From assembly GCA_030044455.1 (NCBI GenBank), contig JASHVU010000727.1, forward strand, positions 1-6,631: DNA of 6,631 nt. Reading direction: 5' to 3'. Of the stretch, positions 1 to 5,951 are shown one piece after another (within the stretch, counting starts at the first letter, position 1; each line of letters starts with the position of its first letter). The notes under the pieces are model-generated. The model did not search any database and was not told the DNA's origin. It was given only the letters and a program-made list of their open reading frames with translations. Origin of the DNA: Acidobacteriaceae bacterium (GTDB taxonomy: Bacteria; Acidobacteriota; Terriglobia; Terriglobales; Acidobacteriaceae). A program made the position numbers and the translations under genes.

Positions 1-1
1 C

Positions 2-175
2 CTCCACGGGCGCCACGGCCTGGTGCGCATCACCGACGATGGCCAAGCCTCGCTGGCCCTCTCCGGAATGAACCTCGTCGGCGTCGCCTTTTCGCCGCTC
101 GGCACAACCATCCTCACCACCAGCGATGCCGTCTACGAAGTTGATCTTGGCGTCGAAGGGCTGGCGGTCGTCTAG
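2..175 (+). CDS. C-terminal fragment of a probable beta-propeller protein (SMP-30/NHL-like), 5' end outside the window
   Basis: An open frame from the window edge encodes 57 residues and ends at TAG (173-175). The visible protein contains GLVRITDDGQ, then NLVGVAFSPLGTTILTTSDA, then VYEVDLGVEGL. The pattern of a short strand, 'GVAFSPxG', a hydrophobic strand and 'xVYxVDLG' is what the last blade of an NHL/SMP-30/gluconolactonase-type propeller looks like, so the protein probably ended as a closed propeller. Such proteins are often exported, but the N-terminus is not visible here. No substrate or catalytic residue can be inferred from this piece. The stop codon lies inside the CTAG duplication that flanks the downstream MITE-like element, so the coding end is not disturbed by the insertion. 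The gene converges on the receptor gene on the other strand. The reading frame is well supported by composition; the family call is moderate. Confidence 0.6.
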   Translation, partial: LHGRHGLVRITDDGQASLALSGMNLVGVAFSPLGTTILTTSDAVYEVDLGVEGLAVV

Positions 176-206
176 GGAAGCTCTGATCAAGTTGCCGTTT
201 TGAAAG

Positions 207-226
207 GGCACGGCTTCAGCCGTGCC
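207..226. repeat. Perfect 8-bp palindrome inside the MITE
   Basis: GGCACGGC (207-214), loop TTCA, GCCGTGCC (219-226) form a perfect 8-bp stem. No T-run follows on either strand, so this is not a textbook terminator, though it can fold in RNA read from either side. Similar 'GGCACGGCT(T/G)CAGCCGTGCC' units are familiar as dispersed palindromes in Acidobacteriota genomes; that point is from memory and was not counted here. Confidence 0.75.
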
Positions 227-247
227 GAAGAGTCAAGCAGAATGATT

Positions 248-261
248 GGAGCTTTAGCTCC
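248..261. repeat. Second short palindrome inside the MITE
   Basis: GGAGC (248-252), loop TTTA, GCTCC (257-261) form a 5-bp stem that can also be drawn as a 6-bp stem with a TT loop. Together with the 207-226 palindrome it makes the MITE core a two-hairpin RNA/DNA structure between the terminal repeats. Confidence 0.6.
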
Positions 262-390
262 CGAGGACCGGTCCCGCAACTTAATCAGAGCTTCCCTAGG
301 CTGAATTTCTCATCGAAAAGCTAAGGGAAAACGGTCCACAAGCGAAGTTATCTGCAAAAGGCAGTGGGGCCGGCGGAATCTGAAGGCATC

Positions 391-422
391 AAAAAAGAAC
401 GGGGCGGCTTTGAGCCGCCCCG
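391..422 (-). terminator. Rho-independent terminator of the TonB-dependent receptor gene
   Basis: Read on the minus strand, a 10-bp GC-rich stem (422-413 pairing with 409-400, loop positions 412-410) is followed by TTCTTTTTT (399-391). It begins 25 nt after the TAA stop of the receptor gene. Perfect stem, three-base loop and U-tract make this a canonical intrinsic terminator. On the plus strand the stem is followed by CGAACCTTTG, a much weaker tract, so efficient termination of the convergent propeller gene here is doubtful. Confidence 0.9.
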
Positions 423-447
423 AACCTTTGCTTCAACCGAAAAGGCC

Positions 448-3400
448 TTAGAACGTGAACTTGGCCTCTCCCTGGACGATACGGTGTCCAGTCTTGTACG
501 TGGCATACCCGAAATTCACACCCGTGGCCGGCTGTAGCAGCTGGCCAGCGTCGTTGAATTGCAGGCTCAAGGCCGGGTCGCCGCTGCTCTCGAAGGTGCG
601 AACCGGGTGGTTGAGGAAGTTATAGCCGGAGAACCGGAAGGTCAGCTTTCTCTGTTCTGAACTTCCAAACACAAAGTTCTTGAACGCCGAGAGGTCGCTG
701 TTGAAGAATCCCGGTCCGGTCAGGGTCGGGAAGATATAGCTCCCTTGCTGACCTGCTGTAGCGAATGGAGAGAAGCAGTTGCCGTTGACGTACTGGCCCG
801 CATGCAGCCCGGAATGCGGGTTGCAAATGACCTTCGGCATCAGCGTCACGTCAGGTGAACCGATCGTGTTCGAATCGTTCGCCTGGATGGGTAGGGCCGT
901 GGGGCCTGATCCCAGGTACGAACTGCCGGCAGGAATCCACGCGGTGTAGCCGAAGTTGGCCGTAACCGCTGCCTGCAGGTCGGCGCCGCTCTGGAACTGC
1001 GAGATTCCCGACAACTGCCAGCCATTCAAAGCGCCCTTTGCGAACATGTTGCCCGAACGCAAACTCGGGAACTGGTACACGTAGGCCGCGTTGAAGATGT
1101 TCTTGCGGTTGTTGGGCAAGGTTCCGTAGTTGTTCTTCAGGGTCGTGGGGTCGCCCGTCGCCGAGCCATTTTCGCCGCGGACGCCGAGGGCCTTCGAGTA
1201 AGTGTAGTTGACCATGTAGATCAGTCGACCTTGTTGCTTGTTCCAGGTCACCTGCAAGGAGTTGTAGTTCGAGTACATCTTGTGGTTAATGATCTTGATC
1301 GACGAGTAAGGCTGGTACGGACGTGCGTTCTGTTCCTGGTTCTGGCCGTTGTTTCCAGTTACCGCCGTTGTGCCGATCCCATTGGTGAAATTACCGCCCG
1401 TATTCTCGCAGTTCTGATTATCCTTTGGGAGGGTTGTACCGTTAACCGTTTGACCGTCGTTGATGTCGGTCGGATCGCAGTTCGGCAACCATCCGCAAAC
1501 TTGGTCGCCAGTTTGTTGCGGGTTGCTGACGCGGGTAATAGCATCACCTGCGCAGACCGTAGCGCTGAACAACGCTCCAACGGGCAGATCGTTGATCTCA
1601 AACAAACTGTTGTTGTAGTTGCTCAGGTAGTCAGCCTTGTTGCCGACGTAAGCGACTTCGACGAGGCTCTTCCAGGGAGTGCGTTGAGCCACGGTGAAGC
1701 TCCAGTCCTGTGTGCGGGGCTGTTCGCCGTCAGTCGGATCGAGAGCATCGACGCCGCTCGGAATACTGAGATCCGCGGTATTTTGCGAAACAAACGAGAA
1801 CGGCCCGTTGATGCCGGGCGACGCGAACGATCCGCGAACGATGCCGTAGGCGGGGTTCTGCACGTTCTGCTCGTCGTGGTAGTGGTACATGCCGTAGCCG
1901 CCACGCAGCACGGTGTTGCCGGTTCCGAATAGATCGTAGGCAAACCCAACGCGCGGGTTCCAGAAGAGGGTCGTTGACGCCGAGCCCGAAGTCGGTGTGG
2001 ACGAGTTTTGCGCATGCCACTCGACGCCCGGGAATTCAACGCCGCCCACCGAAGCTCCCTTGCCTGCGGTGTACAGGGACGGATACCAGGCTGCGAAACC
2101 ATATCCGGTGAGATCGCTCCATGGTCCGAGGTGCGAAAGGCGCAATCCGAGATCGAGCGTCACCTTTCTTGAAACCTTCCACGAATCCTGTCCATAGAAC
2201 TCGGTGCTGATGTAGCGGAAGACCGGAAGCGGGTCGAAGTTCTGTTCGCTGTAACCGTTGGGCAAGCCCATCAGCATATCAGCGTATGCGTTGCCGCTCG
2301 AATCCGATTCCCAGTTACTGAAAGTGGCTGAACCGTCAACCGGCCCCTGGTTCGGCTGAGAGTTCCACGTGCGCTCCCAGTAGAAACCGAATTTCGCGGT
2401 ATGCGTCTTCCACACCTTTGAAATGTTGTCGGCCAACGAAGGCAGAGTCTTCTTGGCGAAGACGGTGTCGTTGTCCAGCTCGAATCCCGCGTTCAGCTGG
2501 TTGGAAACGCCGTCGCCCCAGCCATCCACTTCGGGATAAAGCAAAGTGGACTCATTGGCGTGGGTGAACAGCGTCTGGTAGTCGATGCCGAGACCCTGGC
2601 GATCGACCTTGCTCTGATCCTGGAAGTGGTTGGGCAGGTTCAAATACACCCAGTTGAAGATCACTTCGTTGGTGAGAGTGGGGGTGAACACCTTGGTCAT
2701 GTTCGCCGTCACCACCTCGGAGTCGGAGCTCTCGATGATCGGAGAGGGATAAGGAGTGGTTGGATCGTCCCAGCTCTGAGCATTGCCCGTCCACAGGGTG
2801 TCGAGGCTCTCTTCCGCGTTGTCGTTCTGGTGGTTGTATTGAACGTACAACTTGGTCGAGTTGTTGATGCTGTAGTCCACGCGTCCGCGGTACTGATTCA
2901 TATTCGCGAAACGTGTCTTGGCGGCCACGTAGTTGAAGCCCTGGTTCACGTTCGGATCGGCATTGTTCAGCGGAAAGACGCTGATCAATCCCGCACCGGA
3001 TGCCTGATCGACTGGATTGATAAGACTCAAATTCCCCTTCGACGCGATACAAGTGCCGCTGGAGTTTTTCTGCGTGCAGGTGTAGACATTCGCGTTGGAG
3101 TTGTTGGTGGGCGTACCAATCTCACCGCCGCCGACCGGCGTGTTGTTGATGGTGCCGCTGCCACCGAGCTTGCTGGTGTACGCGTTGTCTGAATCCGCCT
3201 CGGTAAAGTCGCCCGCTTTCATATCGGCGCTGGGGACGGTTGCCTGGTAGATGCCGTTGTCGATCACCTGCCGGTACAGCTCGAACCCGGCAAAGAAGAA
3301 CAGCTTGTCGTGGTTGTGGTTGAAATTCGAATGCGGGAAGATCACCGGGCCGCCGAAGTTCGCGCCAGGATAGTAGTACCTGGTCAAGGGGCGGGGGGCA

Positions 3401-4317
3401 AGTGGCTGGCCGGCGGCGTTGTCGCCTTTGTAGTTGCCCAACCAGTCGTTGGCGTTCAGGTCGTAGTAGCGGGCGTACATGTACGCTTCGCCGTGGAACT
3501 GCTGGCCGCCCGACTTGCCGACGGCGTTGATGGTCACGGGGCCCTTGGCGCTATCCGCGCCGAAGTTCGAGGTCTGCACCGTGAGTTCGGAGGTCATGTC
3601 GACGTTGGTGTTTTCAGCCTGGCCGCAGTTGCAGCCCGGGTCAACAATGTGGGCACCGTCTGAGGTGATGTCGAGAGCCGCGGTGCGCAGGCCGTTGGCT
3701 GAGAAGTCTCCCACCGGTCCGTTGCCCGTGCCCTCGTTGGCAGCCACGTAAGATGACTGATTCAGTGCGCCTGAGCTCATGGCCATGCCCGGCATGATCT
3801 TGATGAACTCTGCGGCGTTCTGGCCGATGATGGCCACGTTCTGCATCACGTTCTGGCCGATCGTGAATGATTTCTCGCCAGAATCAGAGGGTGTGATCTG
3901 AGTTTCGCTGGCCTCAACGACCACCGTCTCACTCCTCGCGCCGACCTGCAGCTTGATGTTGGCGACCGCGCGAGTTTCGCTTGCGTTCACGTTGATGTCT
4001 TTGGCCTGCCAGGTCTTGAAACCCTGCCTGGTAATCGTGACGGTGTAAGTGCTCGGCGGGACCGCAGCGAAGTTGAAAAAACCATCTCCGTTGCTGATTT
4101 CGGTGCGTTCATCGCCGCTCGCCTGGTTCTTCAGGGTGACGCTTGCACCCGGAACCACCGCGCCTGAGGTGTCGAGAACCGTTCCGTTGACTGTCGCGCT
4201 ACTTGTCTGCGCTGTGGCAGTCGGTGTCGTGACGAATAACACGGCAATAACTGCGAGCGCTGCGCATAGCGTTAGCCAGCCTTTGGACACGGCCGTCGGC
4301 TGTTTGAACCAATTCAT
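448..4317 (-). CDS. TonB-dependent outer-membrane receptor, Oar-like, with N-terminal carboxypeptidase-regulatory-like domain
   Basis: The product is 1,289 residues and is predicted to import an unknown large substrate across the outer membrane using TonB/ExbB/ExbD energy. A signal peptide (1-36, hydrophobic 14-29) should be cleaved after TPTATA, before Gln37. A CarboxypepD_reg-like beta-sandwich spans about 41-125 (VNGTVLDTSGAVVPGASVTL, later the GFFNFAAVPPSTYTVTI strand pair). SETVVVEA (129-136) resembles a TonB box. The plug is about 137-270 and the barrel about 275-1289, ending in GEAKFTF with the terminal Phe expected for BAM insertion. QDWSFTVAQR (870-879) and VEVAYVGN (886-893) are typical of this acidobacterial family. 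The frame is open to 4452, but ATG 4317 has AGGAGG 7 nt upstream and a signal peptide directly after it. Ten cysteines lie in the mature part, mostly in spaced pairs. It has its own promoter and terminator. The substrate cannot be deduced. Confidence 0.93.
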   Translation of the reverse strand: MNWFKQPTAVSKGWLTLCAALAVIAVLFVTTPTATAQTSSATVNGTVLDTSGAVVPGASVTLKNQASGDERTEISNGDGFFNFAAVPPSTYTVTITRQGFKTWQAKDINVNASETRAVANIKLQVGARSETVVVEASETQITPSDSGEKSFTIGQNVMQNVAIIGQNAAEFIKIMPGMAMSSGALNQSSYVAANEGTGNGPVGDFSANGLRTAALDITSDGAHIVDPGCNCGQAENTNVDMTSELTVQTSNFGADSAKGPVTINAVGKSGGQQFHGEAYMYARYYDLNANDWLGNYKGDNAAGQPLAPRPLTRYYYPGANFGGPVIFPHSNFNHNHDKLFFFAGFELYRQVIDNGIYQATVPSADMKAGDFTEADSDNAYTSKLGGSGTINNTPVGGGEIGTPTNNSNANVYTCTQKNSSGTCIASKGNLSLINPVDQASGAGLISVFPLNNADPNVNQGFNYVAAKTRFANMNQYRGRVDYSINNSTKLYVQYNHQNDNAEESLDTLWTGNAQSWDDPTTPYPSPIIESSDSEVVTANMTKVFTPTLTNEVIFNWVYLNLPNHFQDQSKVDRQGLGIDYQTLFTHANESTLLYPEVDGWGDGVSNQLNAGFELDNDTVFAKKTLPSLADNISKVWKTHTAKFGFYWERTWNSQPNQGPVDGSATFSNWESDSSGNAYADMLMGLPNGYSEQNFDPLPVFRYISTEFYGQDSWKVSRKVTLDLGLRLSHLGPWSDLTGYGFAAWYPSLYTAGKGASVGGVEFPGVEWHAQNSSTPTSGSASTTLFWNPRVGFAYDLFGTGNTVLRGGYGMYHYHDEQNVQNPAYGIVRGSFASPGINGPFSFVSQNTADLSIPSGVDALDPTDGEQPRTQDWSFTVAQRTPWKSLVEVAYVGNKADYLSNYNNSLFEINDLPVGALFSATVCAGDAITRVSNPQQTGDQVCGWLPNCDPTDINDGQTVNGTTLPKDNQNCENTGGNFTNGIGTTAVTGNNGQNQEQNARPYQPYSSIKIINHKMYSNYNSLQVTWNKQQGRLIYMVNYTYSKALGVRGENGSATGDPTTLKNNYGTLPNNRKNIFNAAYVYQFPSLRSGNMFAKGALNGWQLSGISQFQSGADLQAAVTANFGYTAWIPAGSSYLGSGPTALPIQANDSNTIGSPDVTLMPKVICNPHSGLHAGQYVNGNCFSPFATAGQQGSYIFPTLTGPGFFNSDLSAFKNFVFGSSEQRKLTFRFSGYNFLNHPVRTFESSGDPALSLQFNDAGQLLQPATGVNFGYATYKTGHRIVQGEAKFTF

Positions 4318-4379
4318 ACCCGTGCCTCCTGAATTGTGAATATGCATTTGTTTCGTTGCCCCCCTATATGGAGCCGCAT
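4314..4379 (-). CDS. Possible leader ORF (21 codons) coupled to the receptor start
   Basis: ATG at 4379-4377 is preceded by AGGGG (4390-4386) with 6-nt spacing. The frame reads MRLHIGGQRN, then KCIFTIQEARV, and stops at TGA (4316-4314). That stop overlaps the receptor ATG (4317-4315) as ATGA, the classic arrangement for translational coupling. The ribosome-binding site of the receptor (4325-4330) lies inside its last codons, so translation of the leader would unwind or occupy that site. The peptide matches no family I recognise and has no run of a regulatory amino acid. A 66-nt frame with a G-rich stretch upstream can arise by chance, so the call is tentative. Confidence 0.3.
   Translation of the reverse strand: MRLHIGGQRNKCIFTIQEARV
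4325..4330 (-). promoter_or_regulatory. Shine-Dalgarno that decides the receptor start
   Basis: Minus-strand AGGAGG is followed by 7 nt (CACGGGT) and ATG at 4317. It is a full consensus match. The upstream in-frame ATG codons at 4347 and 4452 lack anything as good and would bury the signal peptide behind 10 to 45 extra residues, so the start is placed at 4317. Confidence 0.9.
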
Positions 4380-4411
4380 TCGCGACCCCTGCCTCACGAA
4401 CATTTGTGAAT

Positions 4412-4437
4412 CGTTTTCCGTGCAAGCACGAAAAACG
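4412..4437 (-). promoter_or_regulatory. 12-bp hairpin in the receptor mRNA leader
   Basis: On the minus strand CGTTTTTCGTGC (4437-4426) and GCACGGAAAACG (4423-4412) pair over 12 positions with one G-U wobble, separated by TT. In practice this gives a G(CUUG)C-closed tetraloop, a known stable loop type. The hairpin lies about 75 nt after the predicted transcription start and about 95 nt before the ATG. No U-tract follows, so it is not an intrinsic terminator. It could be an mRNA-stabilising or regulatory structure, or a palindromic protein-binding site; the sequence does not say which. Confidence 0.5.
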
Positions 4438-4519
4438 CACACCCGAATCCACTCGACACCGCTACGGAATCCGCGTTGCTTTTCGGCGCAGTAAATCGAA
4501 TTAACTCAGATGCCCAAGC

Positions 4520-4549
4520 GTTATACACCCCCCGAAACAGAACTGTCAA
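4520..4549 (-). promoter_or_regulatory. Sigma-70-type promoter of the receptor gene
   Basis: On the minus strand a perfect -35 TTGACA (4549-4544) and a -10 TATAAC (4525-4520, 5 of 6 to consensus) are separated by 18 bp. AT-rich DNA lies upstream (about 4555-4630) and could act as an UP element. Transcription would start near 4513, giving a leader of about 195 nt before the ATG at 4317. The spacer carries six consecutive G residues, which is unusual. No operator could be assigned with confidence. Confidence 0.75.
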
Positions 4550-4826
4550 CAAAAAGGTTGAGATCCTCGTAAGCTAAAAGGCCTACTCTATCTAAACATA
4601 TGAATGTAAATAACTTACTCTCAATTAACGCTTCCGGTACGGGGTCCTGAAAGGGCTTTTTTGCCCCTCAAAACCGGCCAAAAATCGGAATGGAAGGGGA
4701 AAATCTCAACCCTTCGATGGAGAGAACGCAATGGCGCGCCCAGAGATGTGACAAAGCGGGTTTAGGACATCGATTCCGGCATCATTGAGTATGTTTTCGA
4801 GCCACGACGAGTGCGAACATCACAGC
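4550..4826. other. Intergenic stretch between the TPR gene and the receptor promoter
   Basis: No credible gene lies here. Positions 4561-4630 are clearly AT-richer than the surroundings and include a small ACAT/ATGT inverted repeat (within 4597-4608). A weak minus-strand hairpin, GGGGC-AAAAAA-GCCCTTT (4667-4650), could be a poor terminator for the TPR operon, but it lies about 160 nt after the stop and is followed by only three T residues. No strong terminator was found nearer to the TPR stop codon. The short plus-strand frames starting at 4785 and 4811 run antisense into the TPR gene and look like shadows. Confidence 0.5.
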
Positions 4827-5951
4827 TCAAGGCCAGTTCTGCTCCGCACTTTTCAGGCGCTCATACTCCTCCCGTTCGCGCCGCATATCGTCGATCCGAC
4901 CTACGGCCCGGTAGGCATTCACAAGATAGAGCCTCACTTTGGAGCTTTCAGGATCGAGTTTCTCCGCGGCTTGATAGGCGGCCAGCGCATCCTTATCGTC
5001 TCCGCTGGCCCGCAGTGCCTCGCCCAGGGCCAACTGCGAGCCCACTGATTCAGGACTGAGCGCAACCGATTCGCGCGCATATCGCAGGGCGTCTGCGGTT
5101 TTGCCCTCGGTTATGTACCGTAGCGCCAGTGAAACTCGCGCCGGAACGCTGTCCGGTTGGACCTTCAGTTCCGCCAGAAACTCCGGTGCACTCTGTTCGG
5201 GATGATGGGCTGCCAGGTACGTTCCGTAGAAAAAGTGGACATTGGGGAACTTCGGATACGCCGCAAGCAATGCCTTGAAATCCGCTTCAGTCTGCTCGGG
5301 GGGTTCCGTGATCAGATCCCAGTAGGTCTTCCCTGCCATCGCCACCACCTGGCGCTGGTTTTGGGGAACGTCCTGCGGCAGCATGGGCATCCTCAGGCAT
5401 GCCAGGCCGGCGCCGAACATCATCTCCTTGTTATTTCGATCCTGAAGAGCAACCTCAATATACATGTCCTGCGCAAGTTCAAACGCTCCCTGCAGAGTAA
5501 GAAGCATGACCAGATGGAAGTTGGCCACGTTGAGCAACGGACCGCCCGGCGCTCTCACTGGAACCAGCATGTGGGCTTTTTTGAGATGCTGAAACGCAAG
5601 ATCGTATTGCTTGGTGCTGAATTCACAGAGGCCCAGCAGGGCAAATCCGGGTGCAGCCGACGCATCCAAAGCCACCATGTGTGTGAGCGCGTCACGGCAC
5701 TCAGGATAACGATCGTGCTGGTAGTCGATCATGCCGATGGCCCACCACCCTTCGGTCCAGTCGGGCTTCATCTTCACGGCCTCGGCAAAGAGCCGTGCCG
5801 CATCGTCGTCGTGCTGGGCGTCGTAGGCCTGCTGCGCCGACCGCGATAACTCTTCAAAGGACTGCGTCGATGTCTGGCCGGCCGCTACCGCCACCATCGA
5901 CAGCAGGATTCCCATTACCGGCTTCACCAGGATTCCCTGTGCCGGCTTCAC
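4827..5951 (-). CDS. Exported tetratricopeptide-repeat protein
   Basis: The product is 374 residues with a GTG start. A signal peptide (hydrophobic 13-24, MGILLSMVAVAAG) is probably cleaved near Gly25/Gln26; there is no lipobox cysteine, so a soluble periplasmic location is predicted. TPR units are visible at about 31-64 and 65-98, then less regular helices to about 170, and again at about 237-267, 268-301, 302-335 and 336-369. The segment 170-236 has weaker repeat character. TPR solenoids mediate protein-protein contacts; no enzymatic motif is seen and the partner is unknown. The GTG at 5951 overlaps the TGA of the upstream TPR gene (GTGA) and has GGAG 9 nt before it. Alternative starts are GTG 5927 (AGGGA 6 nt upstream) and ATG 5915; all keep the hydrophobic core. 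The first two codon blocks are a 24-bp tandem duplication. Confidence 0.85.
   Translation of the reverse strand: MKPAQGILVKPVMGILLSMVAVAAGQTSTQSFEELSRSAQQAYDAQHDDDAARLFAEAVKMKPDWTEGWWAIGMIDYQHDRYPECRDALTHMVALDASAAPGFALLGLCEFSTKQYDLAFQHLKKAHMLVPVRAPGGPLLNVANFHLVMLLTLQGAFELAQDMYIEVALQDRNNKEMMFGAGLACLRMPMLPQDVPQNQRQVVAMAGKTYWDLITEPPEQTEADFKALLAAYPKFPNVHFFYGTYLAAHHPEQSAPEFLAELKVQPDSVPARVSLALRYITEGKTADALRYARESVALSPESVGSQLALGEALRASGDDKDALAAYQAAEKLDPESSKVRLYLVNAYRAVGRIDDMRREREEYERLKSAEQNWP
5904..5951 (-). repeat. 24-bp tandem duplication at the start of the TPR gene
   Basis: Copy 1 (5951-5928) and copy 2 (5927-5904) match at 21 of 24 positions. Each begins GTGAAGCCGG and ends GGGAATCCTG; the three differences fall in the 4-nt middle. 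In protein they encode (M/V)KPAQGIL and VKPVMGIL. The duplication is in frame and doubles the GTG start and the AGGGA motif that would serve the second GTG. Confidence 0.85.

Larger units (their letters stand above)
172..299. mobile_element. MITE-like element, 120 bp (176-295), with 20-bp terminal inverted repeats and CTAG target duplication
   Basis: The left end GGAAGCTCTGATCAAGTTGC (176-195) and the reverse complement of the right end (276-295) agree at 19 of 20 positions, the only difference being C/T at the 13th base. Both ends are bordered by CTAG (172-175 and 296-299), which reads as a 4-bp target-site duplication. The 80-bp core has no coding capacity and holds two palindromes (207-226 and 248-261). 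Small size, near-perfect terminal repeats, a short duplication and no transposase define a non-autonomous MITE. The IS5 family duplicates 4-bp YTAR targets such as CTAG and has ends starting GGAAGG, so a transposase of that family is the likely mobiliser; this is inference. The two ends differ by only one base, which suggests a fairly recent insertion. Confidence 0.8.

Noticed and set aside
172..299. Remnant of a full insertion sequence
   Set aside because: The 80-bp core has no transposase-like reading frame, so a MITE-type non-autonomous element is the better description.
1231..1932. Long plus-strand open frame (233 codons) opposite the receptor gene, and similar ones at 2560-3192 and 3310-3663
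   Set aside because: They are antisense to a confidently identified coding sequence, are rich in Val and Arg as expected for antisense reading of GC-rich DNA, and show no domain or ribosome-binding site.
4355..4375. Second promoter with a TATAGG -10 box closer to the receptor start
   Set aside because: No acceptable -35 element lies 16-18 bp upstream, and the match is explained by the G-rich leader sequence.
4318..4452. N-terminal extension of the receptor by 45 residues (start at 4452)
   Set aside because: The extension would precede a typical signal peptide, has no good ribosome-binding site, and overlaps the leader hairpin; the 4317 start has a consensus AGGAGG.
4650..4669. Possible terminator hairpin for the TPR operon
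   Set aside because: The stem has only four GC pairs plus wobble pairs, an A6 loop and three T residues, and lies about 160 nt beyond the stop; it is too weak to annotate as a terminator.
5157..5849. Plus-strand open frame of 230 codons opposite the TPR gene
   Set aside because: It is fully antisense to clear TPR repeats, with no recognisable fold and a composition typical of a shadow frame.
448..5951. SusC/SusD-type pair
   Set aside because: The receptor is Oar-like, the neighbouring TPR protein lacks a lipoprotein signal and SusD sequence features, and the gene order and 509-bp gap do not fit a SusCD operon.
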